A DNA stretch of 64,000 nt from Spongilla lacustris (GCA_949361645.1 OX442427.1:4220016-4284015); one strand, 5' to 3'; shown: positions 32,060 to 47,877, counted from the stretch's first letter. Notes: generated from the letters alone by a model not told the origin. Numbers and translations are program-made.

Positions 32060-35000
32060 TGAATATCTCAATTTAGAAAAAAAACACTTATGGTTTAACA
32101 TGGTTTATCAGAAACCTTTGAATGGTAAATTAAAGCTAATACACTCAGACATACCAACTACATGTAAATAGATTTAAAAACTAGTAAAGGTTTAATTATT
32201 AATAGTCGTTATTATGATTTTAATGACACTACATGTATTGAGAATATCTCAATTTAGAAACATTTTTGGTTTAACATGGTTTATCATAAACCATTCAATG
32301 GTTATTAAATCTAATCAACTCAGACATAACAGGCATATGCAAATAGATTTACTAACTAGTAATGGTTTAATTATTAATAGTCGTTATTATGTTTTTAATG
32401 ATACAACATGTATGGTGAATATCTCAATTTAGAAACAACACTTATGGTTTAACATGGTTTATCATAAACTATTCAATGTGAAATTAAATCTAATACACTC
32501 AGACATACCACCTACATGTAAGTAGATTTACAAACTAGTAATGGTTTAATTATTAATAGTCGTTATTGTGATTGTAATGATACTACATGTATTGTGAATA
32601 TCTCAATTTAGAAACATCACATGGTTTAACATGGTTTATCATAAACCATTCAATGGTTATTAAATCTAATACACACAGACATAACAGGCATATGCAAATA
32701 GATTTACTAACTAGTAATGGTTTAATTATTAATAGTCGTTATCATGTTTTTAATGATACCACATGTATGGTGAGTATCTCAATTTAGAAACACTTATGGT
32801 TTAACATGGTTGATCATAAACCATTCAATGGAAAATTAAATCTAATACACTCAGACATTTACTAAGAAGTAATGGTTTAATTACTAATAATCGTTATTAT
32901 GATCTTAATGACACCACATGTATTGTGAATATCTCAATTCAGAAACAACACTTATGGTTTAACATGGTTTATCATAAACCATTCAATGGTAAATTAAATG
33001 CAATACACTCAGACATATTACCTATATGTAAGTACATTTCTTAACTAGTAATGGTTTAATTTCTAATAGTCGTTATTATGATTGTAATGATACTATATGT
33101 ATTGTGAATATCTCAATTTAGAAAGAACACTTATGGTTTAACATGATTTATCATAAACTTTTCAATGGTAAATTAAATCTAATATACTCAGGCATACCAC
33201 CTACATGTAAATAGATTTACAAACTAGTAATGGTTTAATTATTAATAGTCGTTATAATGATTTTAATGATACTACATGTATTGTGAATATCTCAATTTAG
33301 AAACATCACATGGTTTAACATGGTTGATCATAAACCATTCAATGGTAAATTAAATCTAATATACTTAGACATACCAAGCATATGCAAATAGATTTACTAA
33401 GTATTAAAGGTTTAATTATTAATAGTCGTTATAATGATTTTATAATAATGATACTAAATGTATTGTGAGTATCTCAGTTTAGAAACAACACTTATGGTTT
33501 AACATGGTTTATCATAAACCATTCAATGTGAAATTAAATCTAATACACTCAGACACACCAGGCATATGCAAATAGATTGACTAAGTAGTAATGGTTTAAT
33601 TATTAACAGTCGTTATTATGATTGTAATGATACCTCATGTATTGTGAATATCTCAATTTAGAAAAAAACACTTATGGTTTAACATGGTTTATCAGAAACC
33701 TTTGAATGGTAAATTAAAGCTAATACACTCAGACATACCAACTGCATGTAAGTAGATTTAAAAACTAGTAAAGGTTTAATTATTAATAGTCGTTATTATG
33801 ATTTTAATGACACTACATGTATTGAGAATATCTCAATTTAGAAACATTTTTGGTTTAACATGGTTTATCATAAACCATTCAATGGTTATTAAATCTAATC
33901 AACTCAGACATAACAGGCATATGCAAATAGATTTACTAACTAGTAATGGTTTAATTATTAATAGTCGTTATTATGTTTTTAATGATACAACATGTATGGT
34001 GAATATCTCAATTTAGAAACAACACTTATGGTTTAACATGGTTTATCATAAACTATTCAATGTGAAATTAAATCTAATACACTCAGACATACCACTTACA
34101 TGTAAGTAGATTTACAAACTAGTAATGGTTTAATTATTAATAGTCGTTATTGTGATTGTAATGATACTACATGTATTGTGAATATCTCAATTTAGAAACA
34201 TCACATGGTTTAACATGGTTTATCATAAACCATTCAATGGTTATTAAATCTAATACACACAGACATAACAGGCATATGCAAATAGATTTACTAACTAGTA
34301 ATGGTTTAATTATTAATAGTCGTTATCATGTTTTTAATGATACCACATGTATGGTGAGTATCTCAATTTAGAAACACTTATGGTTTAACATGGTTGATCA
34401 TAAACCATTCAATGGAAAATTAAATCTAATACACTCAGACATACTACCTATATGTGAGTAGATTTACTAAGAAGTAATGGTTTAATTACTAATAATCGTT
34501 ATTATGATCTTAATGACACCACATGTATTGTGAATATCTCAATTCAGAAACAACACTTATGGTTTAACATGGTTTATCATAAACCATTCAATGGTAAATT
34601 AAATGCAATACACTCAGACATATTACCTATATGTAAGTACATTTCTTAACTAGTAATGGTTTAATTTCTAATAGTCGTTATTATGATTGTAATGATACTA
34701 TATGTATTGTGAATATCTCAATTTAGAAAGAACACTTATGGTTTAACATGATTTATCATAAACCTTTCAATGGTAAATTAAATCTAATATACTCAGGCAT
34801 ACCACCTACATGTAAATAGATTTACAAACTAGTAATGGTTTAATTATTAATAGTCGTTATAATGATTTTAATGATACTACATGTATTGTGAATATCTCAA
34901 TTTAGAAACATCACATGGTTTAACATGGTTGATCATAAACCATTCAATGGTAAATTAAATCTAATATACTTAGACATACCAAGCATATGCAAATAGATTT

Positions 35001-35650
35001 ACTAAGTATTAAAGGTTTAATTATTAATAGTCGTTATAATGATTTTATAATAATGATACTAAATGTATTGTGAGTATCTCAGTTTAGAAACAACACTTAT
35101 GGTTTAACATGGTTTATCATAAACCATTCAATGTGAAATTAAATCTAATACACTCAGACACACCAGGCATATGCAAATAGATTGACTAAGTAGTAATGGT
35201 TTAATTATTAACAGTCGTTATTATGATTGTAATGATACCTCATGTATTGTGAATATCTCAATTTAGAAAAAAAACACTTATGGTTTAACATGGTTTATCA
35301 GAAACCTTTGAATGGTAAATTAAAGCTAATATACTCAGACATACCAACTACATGTAAATAGATTTAAAAACTAGTAAAGGTTTAATTATTAATAGTCGTT
35401 ATTATGATTTTAATGACACTACATGTATTGAGAATATCTCAATTTAGAAACATTTTTGGTTTAACATGGTTTATCATAAACCATTCAATGGTTATTAAAT
35501 CTAATCAACTCAGACATAACAGGCATATGCAAATAGATTTACTAACTAGTAATGGTTTAATTATTAATAGTCGTTATTATGTTTTTAATGATACAACATG
35601 TATGGTGAATATCTCAATTTAGAAACAACACTTATGGTTTAACATGGTTT
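32060..35650 (+). repeat. 1,606-bp higher-order repeat, about 2.2 copies
   Basis: A 9-monomer unit repeats at offsets of 1,584 and 1,606 (identical landmarks at 32,214, 33,798 and 35,404). The first copy is 22 bp shorter because of one deletion in CAGACATTTACTAAGAAG at about 32,860. Edges are approximate. Confidence 0.88.
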
Positions 35651-35765
35651 ATCATAAACCATTCAATGTTAAATTAAATCCAATACACTCAGACATACCA
35701 CCTACATGTAAGTAGATTTACAAATTAGTAATGGTTTAATTATTAATAGTCGTTATTATGTTTTT

Positions 35766-38700
35766 ACCATTCAATGGTAAATTAAATCTAATACACTCAG
35801 ACATACCAGTCATATGTAAATAGATTTACTAGGAAGTAAAGGTTTAATTATTATCAGTTGTTATTATGATTTTAATGATACTAAATGAATTGTGAATATC
35901 TCATTTTAGAAATAACACATGGTTTAAGATGGTTTATCATAAACCATTCAATGGTAAATTAAATCTAATACACTCAGACATACCACCGATATGTAAATAG
36001 ATTTACTAACTAGTAATGGTTTAATTATAAAAAGTCGTTATTATGATTTTATTGATACTACATGTATTGTGAATATCTCAGTTTAGAAACAACACTTATG
36101 GCTTAACATGATATATCATAAACCATTCAATGGTAAATTAAAACTAATAGATTCAGACATACCACCTATATATAAATAGATTTACTAACTAGTAATGGTT
36201 TAAATAATAAAAGTCGTTATTATGATTTTAATGATACTATATGTATTGTGAATATCTCAGTTTAGAAACAACACTTATGGTTTAACATGGTTTATCATAA
36301 ACCATTCAATGGTAAATTAAATCTAATACACTCAGACATACCAGGCATATGTAAATCGATTTACTAGGAAGTAAAGGTTTTATTATTATCAGTTGTTATT
36401 ATGATTTTAATGATACTAAATGAATTGTGAATATCTCAGTTTAGAAATAACACTTATGGTTTAAGATGGTTTATCATAAACCATTCAATGGTAAATTAAA
36501 TCCAATACACTCGGACATACCACCTATATGTAAATAGATTTACTGACCCGTAATGGTTTGATTATAAAAAGTCGTTATTATGATTACATTGATACTACAT
36601 GTATTGTGAATATCTCTGTTTAGAAACAACACTTATGGTTTAACATGATTTATCATAATTCATTCAATGGTAAATTAAAACAAATACATTCAGACATACC
36701 ATCAATATGTAAATAGATTTACTAACCAGCAATGATTTAATTATAAAAGGTCGTTATTAAGATTTTAATGATACCATATGTATTGTGAATATCTCAGTTT
36801 AGAAACAACACATGGTTTAACATGGTTTATCATAAACCATTCAATGGTAAATTAAAACAATACATTCAGACATACCATCTATATGTAAGTAGATTTACTA
36901 ACTAGTAAAGGTTTTATTATTATCAGTTATTATTATGATTTTAATGATACTAAATGAATTGTAAATATCTCAGTTTAGAAATAACACTTATGGTTTAGGA
37001 TGGTTTATCATAAACCATTCAATGGTAAATTAAAACAATACATTCAACACTTATGGTTTAACATGGTTATTCATAAACCATTTATTGTAAATTAAATCTA
37101 ATACACTCAGACATACCATCTATATGTAAATAGATTTACTAACCAGTAATGGTTTAAATATTAAAAGTCATTATTATGATTTTAATGATACTATATGTAT
37201 TGTGAATATCTCAGTTTAGAAACAACACTTATGGTTTAACGCGGTTTATCATAAACCATTCAATGGTAAATAAAAACTAATACACTCAGACATTCCACCG
37301 GTATGTAAATAGATTTACTAACCAGTAACGGTTTAATTATAAAAAGTCGTTATTATGATTATAATGATACTACATGTATTGTGAATATCTCAGTTTAGAA
37401 ACAACACTTATGGTTTAACATGATTTATCATAAACCATTCAATGGTAAATTAAAACAATACATTCAGACATACCATCTATATGTAAATAGATTTACCAAC
37501 TAGTTATGGTTTAAATATTAAAAGTCGTTATTATGATTTTAATGATACTATATGTACTGTGAATATCTCAGTTTAGAAATAACAAATATGGTTTAACATG
37601 GTTTATCATAAACCATTCAATGGTAAATTAAATATAATACACTCAGACATACCAGTCATATGTAAATAGATTTACTAGGAAGTAAAGGTTTAATTATTAT
37701 CAGTTGTTATTATGATTTTAATGATACTAAATGAATTGTGAATATCTCATTTTAGAAATAACACTTATGGTTTAAGATGGTTTATCATAAACCATTCAAT
37801 GGTAAATTAAATCTAATACACTCAGACATACCACCGATATGTAAATAGATTTACTAACTAGTAATGGTTTAATTATAAAAAGTCGTTATTATGATTTTAA
37901 TGATACTACATGTATTGTGAATATCTCAGTTCAGAAACAACACTTATGGCTTAACATGATATTTCATAAACCATTCAATGGTAAATTAAAACTAATAGAT
38001 TCAGACATACCACCTATATGTAAATAGATTTACTAACTAGTAATGGTTTAAATATTAAAAGTCGTTATTATGATTTTAATGATACTATATGTATTGTGAA
38101 TATCTCAGTTTAGAAACAACACTTATGGTTTAACATGGTTTATCATAAACCATTCAATGGTAAATTAAATCTAATACACTCAGACATACCAGGCATATGT
38201 AAATAGATTTACTAGGAAGTAAAGGTTTTATTATTATCAATTGTTATTATGATTTTAATGATACTAAATGAATTGTGAATATCTCAGTTTAGAAATAACA
38301 CTTATGGTTTAAGATGGTTTATCATAAACCATTCAATGGTAAATTAAATCCAATACACTCAGACATACCACCTATATGTAAATAGATTTACTGACCAGTA
38401 ATGGTTTGATTATAAAAAGTCGTTATTATGATTACATTGATACTACATGTATTGTGAATATCTCAGTTTAGAAACAACACTTATGGTTTAACATGATTTA
38501 TCATAATTCATTCAATGGTAAATTAAAACAAATACATTCAGACATACCATTAATATGTAAATAGATTTACTAACCAGCAATGATTTAATTATAAAAAGTC
38601 GTTATTAAGATTTTAATGATACCATATGTATTGTGAATATCTCAGTTTAGAAACAACACATGGTTTAACATGGTTTATCATAAACCATTCAATGGTAAAT

Positions 38701-39110
38701 TAAAACAATACATTCAGACATACCATCTATATGTAAGTAGATTTACTAACTAGTAAAGGTTTTATTATTATCAGTTATTATTATGATTTTAATGATACTA
38801 AATGAATTGTAAATATCTCAGTTTAGAAATAACACTTATGGTTTAGGATGGTTTATCATAAACCATTCAATGGTAAATTAAAACAATACATTCAACACTT
38901 ATGGTTTAACATGGTTATTCATAAACCATTTATTGTAAATTAAATCTAATACACTCAGACATACCATCTATATGTAAATAGATTTACTAACCAGTAATGG
39001 TTTAAATATTAAAAGTCATTATTATGATTTTAATGATACTATATGTATTGTGAATATCTCAGTTTAGAAACAACACTTATGGTTTAACGCTGTTTATCAT
39101 AAACCATTCA
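35766..39110 (+). repeat. 1,846-1,848-bp higher-order repeat, about 1.8 copies
   Basis: Landmark ACCAGTCATATG occurs at 35,805 and 37,651. The distinctive deletion junction ACAATACATTCAACACTTAT occurs at about 37,035 and 38,883, offset 1,848. The unit is about 10 monomers, one of them partly deleted. Confidence 0.85.
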
Positions 39111-41252
39111 ATGGTAAATTAAATCTAATACACTCAGACATACCACCTGTATGTTAATCGATTTACTAACTAGTAGTTCGTACATTTTTAAAAGTCATTA
39201 TTATGATTTTAATGATTCAACATGTATTGTGAATACCGAGGTTTAGAAGCAACACATGGTTTAACAAGGTTTATCATATACCATTCAATGGTAAATAAAA
39301 TATTATACACTCAGACAAACCATTTATATGTAAATAGATTTACTAACTAGTAATGGTTTATTTATAAAATGTTGTTATTATGATTTTATTGATACTACAT
39401 GTATTGTGAATATCTCAGTTTAGAAACAACACTTATGGTTTAACATGATTTATCATAATTCATTCAATGGTAAATTAAAAGAAATACATTCAGACATACC
39501 ATCTATATGTAAATAGATTTACTAACCAGTAATGGTTTAATTATTAAAAGTCACTATCATGATTTTAATGATACTATATGTATTGTGAATATCTCAGTTT
39601 AGAAACAACACTTATGGTTTAACACGGTTTATCATAAACCATTCAATGGTAAATTAAAACTAATACATTCAGACATAACATCTATATGTAAGTAGATTTA
39701 CTAACCAGTAATGGTTTAAATATTAAAAGTCACTATTATGATTTTAATGATACTATATGTATTGTGAATATCTCAGTTTAGAAACAACACTTATGGTTTA
39801 ACATGGTTAATCATAAACCATTCATTGTAAATTAAATCTAATACACTCAGACATACCTGCTATATGTAAGTAGATTTACTAACCAGTAATGGTTTAATTA
39901 TAAAAAGTCGTTATTACGATTTTAATGATACTATAAGTATTGTGAATATCTCAGTTTAGAAATAACACTTATGGTTTAACATGGCTTATCATAAACCATT
40001 CAATGGTAAATTGAAACTAATACACTCAGACATACCACCGATATGTAAATAGATTTACTAACAAGTAATGGTTTAATTATAAAAAGTCGTTATTATGATT
40101 TTAATGATACCATATGTATTGTGAATATCTCAGTTTAGAAACAACACATGGTTTAACATGGTTTATCATAAACCATTCAATGGTAAATTAAATCTAATAC
40201 ACTCAGACATACCACCGATATGTAAATAGATTTAGTAACCAGTAATGGTTTAATTATAAAAAGTCGTTATTATGATTTTAATGATAATACATGTACTGTG
40301 AATATCTCAGTTTAGAAGCAACACAAATGGTTTAACATGATTTATCATAAACTATTCCATGGTAAATTAAAACTAACACACTCAGACATACCAACTATAT
40401 GTATATAGATTTACTAACCAGTAATGGTTTAATTATAAAAAGTCGTTATTATGATTTTAATGATACTACATGTATTGTGAATATCTCAGTTTAGAAACAA
40501 CACATGGTTTAACATGGTTTATCATAAACCATTATATGGTAAATTAAATCTAATACACTCAGACATATCACCGATATGTAAATAGATTTACTAACCAGTA
40601 ATGGTTTAATTATAAAAAGTCGTTATTATGATTTTAATGATACTACATGTATTGTGAATATCTCAGTTTAGAAACAACACTTATGGCTTAACATGATTTA
40701 TCATAAACCATTCAATGGTAAATTAAAACTAATAGATTCAGACATACCACCTATATGTAAATAGATTTACTAACTAGTAATGGTTTAAATAATAAAAGTC
40801 GTTATTATGATTTTAATGATACTATATGTATTGTGAATATCTCAGTTTAGAAACAACACTTATGGTTTAACATGGTTTACCATAAACGATTAAATGGTAA
40901 ATTAAATCTAATACACTCAGACATACCAGGCATAAGTAAATAGATTTACTAAGAAGTAAAGGCTTAATTATTATCAGTCGTTATTATGATTTTAATGATA
41001 CTACATGTATTGTGAATATCTCAGTTTAGAAACAACACTTGTGGTTTAACATGGTTTTTATAAACCATTCAATGATAAATTAAATCTAATACACTCAGAC
41101 ATACCAGTCATATGTAAATAGATTCACTAGGAAGTAAAGGTTTAATTATTATCAGTTATTATGATTTTAATGATACTACATGTATTGTGAATATCTCAGT
41201 TTAGAAACAACACTTATGGTTTAACATTGTTTATCATAAACCATTCAATGGT

Positions 41253-42326
41253 AAATTAAACCTTGTGCACTCAGACATGCCAGGCATATGTAAATAGATT
41301 TACTAACTAGTAATGGTTTAATTATTAAAAGTCGTTATTATGATTTTAATGATACTACATGTATTGTGAATATCTCAGTTCAGAAACAACACTTATGGTT
41401 TAACATGATTTATCATAAACCATTATATGGTAAATTAAATCTAATACACTCAGACATACCACCGATATGTAAATAGATTTACTAACCAGTAATGGTTTAA
41501 TTATAAAAAGTCGTTATTATGATTTTAATGATACTACATGTATTGTGAATATCTCAGTTTAGAAACAACACTTATGGCTTAACATGATTTATCATAAACC
41601 ATTCAATGGTAAATTAAACCTTATGCACTCAGACATGCCAGGCATATGTAAATAGATTTACTAACTAGTAATGGTTTAATTATTAAAAGTCGTTATTATG
41701 ATTTTAATGATACTACATGTATTGTGAATATCTCAGTTCAGAAACAACACTTATGGTTTAACATGATTTATCATAAACCATTATATGGTAAATTAAATCT
41801 AATACACTCAGACATACCACCGATATGTAAATAGATTTACTAACCAGTAATGGTTTAATTATAAAAAGTCGTTATTATGATTTTAATGATACTACATGTA
41901 TTGTGAATATCTCAGTTTAGAAACAACACTTATGGCTTAACATGATTTATCATAAACCATTCAATGGTAAATTAAACCTTATGCACTCAGACATGCCAGG
42001 CATATGTAAATAGATTTACTAACTAGTAATGGTTTAATTATTAAAAGTCGTTATTATGATTTTAATGATACTACATGTATGGTCAATATCTCAGTTTAGA
42101 AACAACACATGGTTTAACATGGTTTATCATAAACCATTATATGGTAAATTAAATCTAATACACTCAGACATACCACCGATATGTAAATAGATTTAGTAAC
42201 CAGTAATGGTTTAATTATAAAAAGTCGTTATTATGATTTTAATGATACTACATGTATTGTGAATATCTCAGTTTAGACACAACACTTATGGCTTAACATG
42301 ATTTATCATAAACCATTCAATGGTAA
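41253..42326 (+). repeat. 358-bp dimer repeat, three copies
   Basis: AAATTAAACCTTRTGCACTC recurs at 41,253, 41,611 and 41,969, exactly 358 bp (two monomers) apart, alternating with an ACCGATATGTAAATAG monomer. Macro-copy 2 carries fewer of these dimers (59,964 and 60,323). Confidence 0.85.
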
Positions 42327-45300
42327 ATTAAAACTAATATATTCAGACATACCATCTATATGTAAATAGATTTACTAACCAGTAATGGTTTAATTATAAA
42401 AAGTCGTTATTATGATTCTAATGATACTATATGTATTGTGAATATCTCAGTTTAGAAACAACACTTATGGTTTAACATGGTTTACCATAAACGATTCAAT
42501 GGTAAATTAAATCTAATACACTCAGACATACCAGTCATATGTAAATAGATTCACTAGGAAGTAAAGGTTTAATTATTATCAGTTGTTATTATGATTTTAA
42601 TGATACTACATGTATTGTGAATATCTCAGTTTAGAAACAACACTTATGGTTTAACATTGTTTATCATAAACCATTCAATGGTAAATTAAACCTTGTGCAC
42701 TCAGACATGCCAGGCATAAGTAAATAGATTTACTAAGAAGTAAAGGCTTAATTATTTTCAGTCGTTATTATGATTTTAATGATACTACATGTATTGTGAA
42801 TATCTCAGTTTAGAAACAACACTTGTGGTTTAACATGGTTTTCATAAACCATTCAATGATAAATTAAATCTAATACACTCAGACATACCAGTCATATGTA
42901 AATAGATTCACTAGGAAGTAAAGGTTTAATTATTATCAGTTGTTATTATGATTTTAATGATACTACATGTATTGTGAATATCTCAGTTTAGAAACAACAC
43001 TTATGGTTTAACATTGTTTATCATAAACCATTCAATGGTAAATTAAACCTTGTGCACTCAGACATGCCAGGCATATGTAAATAGATTTACTAACTAGTAA
43101 TGGTTTAACTATTAAAAGTCGTTATTATGATTTTAATGATACTACATGTATTGTGAATATCTCAGTTCAGAAACAACACTTATGGTTTAACATGATTTAT
43201 CATAAACCATTCAATGGTAAATTAAATCTATACATTCAGACATACCATCTATATGTAAATAGATTTACTAACTAGTAATGGTTTAAATATTAAAAGTCGT
43301 TATTATGAATTTAATGATACTATGTGTATTGTATATATCTCAGTTTAGTAAAAAAAACATGGTTTAACATGGTTTATCATAAACCATTCAATGGTAAATT
43401 AAATCTAATACACTCAGACATACCAGTCATATGTAAATAGATTTACTAGGAAGTAAAGGTTTAATTATTATCAGTTGTTATTATGATTTTAATGATACTA
43501 AATGAATTGTGAATATCTCAGTTTAGAAATAACACTTATGGTTTAAGATGGTTTATCATAAACCATTCAATGGTAAATTAAATCTAATACACTCAGTCAT
43601 ACCACCTTTATGTAAATACATTTACTAACCAGTAATGGTTTAATTATAGATAGTCGTTATTATGATTTTAATGATACCATATGTATTGTGAATATCTCAG
43701 TTTAGAAACAACACTTATGGTTTAAGATGGTTTATCATAAACCATTCAATGATAAATTAAATCTTGTGCACTCAGACATGCCATGCATATGCAAATAAAT
43801 TTACTAACTAGTAATGGTTTTATTATTAAAAGTCGTTATTATGATTTTAATGATACTACATGTATTGTGAATATCTCAGTTTAGAAACAACACTTATGGT
43901 TTAACATGGTTTATCGTAAACCATTCAATGGTAAATTAAATCTAATGCACTCAGACATACCACCGATATGTAAATAGATTTAGTAACCAGTAACTTTTTA
44001 ATTATAAAAAGTCGTTATTATGATTTTAATGATACTACATGTATTGTGAATATCTCAGTTTAGAAACAACACTAATGGTTTAACATGATTTATCATAAAC
44101 CATTCAATGGTAAATTAAAACTCATACATTCAGACATACCATCATTATGTAGATAGATTTACTAACCAGTAATGGTTTAAATATTAAAAGTCACTATTAT
44201 GATTTTAATGAAACTATATGTATTGTGAATATCTCAGTTTAGAAACAACACTTATGGTTTAACATGGTTTATCATAAACCATTCAATGGTAAATTAAACC
44301 TTGTGCACTCAGACATGCCAGGCATATGTAAATAGATTTACTAACTAGTAATGGTTTAATTATTAAAAGTCGTTATTATGATTTTAATGATACTACATGT
44401 ATTGTTAATATCTCAGTTTAGAAACAACACTTATGGTTTAACACGGTTTATCATAAACTATTCAATGGTAAATTAAAACTAATACACTCAGACATACCAA
44501 CGATATGTAAATAGATTCACTAACCAGTAATGGTTTAACTATAAAAAGTCGTTATTATGATTTTAATGATACTACATGTATTGTGAATATCTCAGTTTAG
44601 AAACAACACTTATGGTTAAACATGATTTATCATAAACCATTCAATGGTAAATTAAAACTATACATTCAGACATACTATCCATATGTAAATAGATTTACTA
44701 ACTAGTAATGATTTAAATATTGAAAGTCATTATTATGATTTTAATGATACTATATGTATTGTGAATATATCAGTTTAGAAACAACACTTATGGTTTGTTA
44801 TGGTTTATCATTAACCATTCAATGGTAAATTAAACCTTGTGCACTCAGACATGCCAGGCATATGTAAATAGATATACTAACTAGTAATGGTTTAATTATT
44901 AAAAGTCGTTATTATGATTGTAATGATACTACATGTATTGTGAATATCTCAGTTTAGAAACAACACTTATGGTTTAACATGGTTTATCATAAACCATTCG
45001 ATGGTAAATTAAATCCAATGCACTCAGACATACCACCGATATGTAAATAGATTTACTAACCAGTAATGGTTTAATTATAAAAAGTCGTTATTATGATTAT
45101 AATGATACTACATGTATTGTGAATATCTCAGTTTACAAACAACACTTATGGCTTAACATGATTTATCATAAACCATTCAATGGTAAATTAAAACTAATAC
45201 ATTCAGACATACCACCTATATGTAAATAGATTTACTAACTAGTAATGGTTTAAATATTAAAAGTCGTTATTATGATTTTAATGATACTATATGTATTGTG

Positions 45301-46013
45301 AATATCTCAGTTTAGAAACAACACTTATGATTTAACATGGTTTATCGTAAACCATTCAATGGTAAATTAAATCTAATACACTCAGACATACCAGGCATAT
45401 GTAAATCGATTTACTAGGAAGTAAAGGTTTTATTATTATCAGTTGTTATTATGATTTTAATGATACTTAATGAACTGTGAATATCTCAGTTTAGAAATAA
45501 CACTTATGGTTTAAGATGGTTTATCATAAACCATTCAATGGTAAATTAAATCCAATACACTCAGACATACCACCTATATGTAAATAGATTTACTGACCAG
45601 TAATGGTTTGATTATAAAAAGTCGTTATTTTGATTACATTGATACTACATGTATTGTGAATATCTCAGTTTAGAAACAACACATGGTTTAACATGATTTA
45701 TCATAAACCATTGAATGGTAAATTAAAACTAATACACTCAGACATACCATATATATGTAAATAGATTTACTAACTAGTAATGGTTTAATAATTAAAAGTC
45801 GTTATTATGATTTTAATGATACTGTATGTATTGTGATTATTTCAGTTTGGAAACCACATGGTTTATCATGGTTTATCATAAACCATTCAATGGTGAATTA
45901 AATCTAATACACTCAGACATACCAGGCATATGTAAATAGATTTACTAAGAAGTAAAGGTTTAATTATTATCAGTTGTTATATGATTTTAATGAGACTACA
46001 TGAGTAGTGAATA

Positions 46014-47877
46014 TATCATTGAGATATTTACAATGCATGCAGTATCATTAAAATCATAATAACGACTTTTAATAAATAAACCATTACTGGTAAGTAAATC
46101 TAGATCCATGTGGATAGTATGTCTGAGTGCATTAGATTTAATTTACCATTGAATGGTTTATGATAAACCATGTTAAACCACAGGTCTTATTTCTACAATG
46201 AGATATTCACCATGTTAAACCATAAGTGTTGTTTCTAAACTGAGATATTCACAATACATGTTTTATCATTAAAATCATAATAACGACTTTTAATAATTAA
46301 ACCATTACTGGTTATTAAAGCTAGATCCATGTCGATAGTATGTCTGAGTGTATATAATTTAATTTACCATTGAATGGTTTATGATAAACCATGTTAAACC
46401 ATAAGTGTTATTTCTACATTGAGATATTCACAATGCATGTAGTATCATTAAAATCATAATAACGACTTTCAATAATTAAACCATTACAGGTTAGTAAATC
46501 TGAGTTTTAACAATTAAACCATTACTAGTTAGTAAATCTAGATACATATGGATAGTATATCTGAGTGCATTAGATTTAATTTACCATTGAATTGTTTATG
46601 ATAAACCATGTTAAACCATAAGTGTTGTTTCTAGATTGAGATACTTACAATGCGAGTAGTATCATTTAAATCATAATAACGACTTTTAATAACTAAACCA
46701 TTACTGGTTAGTAAATCTAGATCCATGTGGATAGTATGTCTGAGTGCATTAGATTTAATTTACCATTGAATGGTTTATGATAAACCATGTTAAACCACAG
46801 GTCTTATTTCTACATTGAGATATTAACAATACATGTAGAATCATTAAAATCAAGATAACGACTTTTAATAATTAAACCATTACTGGTTTGTAAAACTAGA
46901 TCCATGTGGATAGAATGTCTGAGTGTATAAGATTTAATTTTCCATTGAATAGTTTATGATAAACCATGTTAAACCATAAGTGTTATTTCTACATTGAGAT
47001 ATTCACAATGCATGTAGCATCATTAGAATCATAATAACGACTTTTAATAATTAAACCATTACTTGTCAGTAAATCTAGATACATAAGGATAGTATGTCTG
47101 AGTGCATTAGATTTAATTTACCATTGAATGGTTTATGATAATCCATGTCAAACCATAAGTGTTATTCCTACATTGAGATATTCACAATGCATGTAGTATC
47201 ATTAAAATCATAATAACGACTTTTAACAATTAAACCATTACTGGTTAGTAAATCTAGATACATAAGGATAGTATGTCTGAGTGCATTAGATTTAATTTAC
47301 CATTGAAAGGTTTATGATAAACCATGTTAAACCATGTGTTATTTCTACATTGAGATACTCACAATGGACGTAGTACCATTAAAATCATAATACGAACTTT
47401 TAACAATTAAACCATTACTGGTTAGTAAATCTAGATACATAAGGATAGTATGTCTGAGTGCATTAGATTTAATTTACCATTGAATGGTTTATGATAATCC
47501 ATGTTAAACCATAGGTGTTATTCCTACATTGAGATATTCACAATGTATGTAGTATCATTAAAATCATAATAACGACATTTAACAATTTAACCATTACTTG
47601 TTAGTAAATCTAGTATGTCTGAGTGCATTAGATTTAATTTACCATTGAAAGGTTTATGATAAACAATGTTAAACCACAGGTTTTATTTCTACAATGAGAT
47701 ATTCACAATACATGTTTTATCATTAAAATCATAATAACGACATTTTATAATTAAACCATTGCTGGTTTGTAAATCTGACTTTTAACAATTAAACCATTAC
47801 TTGTTAGTAAATCTAGATACATATGGATAGTATATCTGAGTGCATTAGATTTAATTTACCATTGAACTGTTTATGAT
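46014..47877 (-). repeat. Satellite S2, block A2
   Basis: About 10 monomers in the A orientation. The 3' part matches block A1, while the first about 1.3 kb matches the last block (62,403 onward) rather than A1. A short monomer fragment (46,206-46,260) is out of phase. Confidence 0.95.

Larger units (their letters stand above)
30016..46013 (+). repeat. Satellite S2, block B (macro-copy 1)
   Basis: About 90 inverted S2 monomers. Subtype B1 (30,016-35,765) has AATTTAGAAAC, TTATTAATAGTCG and often CATATGCAAATAG. Subtype B2 (35,766-46,013) has CAGTTTAGAAAC, ATTATAAAAAGTCG and CATATGTAAATAG or CCGATATGTAAATAG. Most monomers keep the dyad ATGGTTTATCATAAACCAT followed by TCAATGGTAAATTAAA. Recurring 66-72-codon open frames are repeat by-products. 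No inserted gene or other transposon interrupts the block. Confidence 0.96.
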
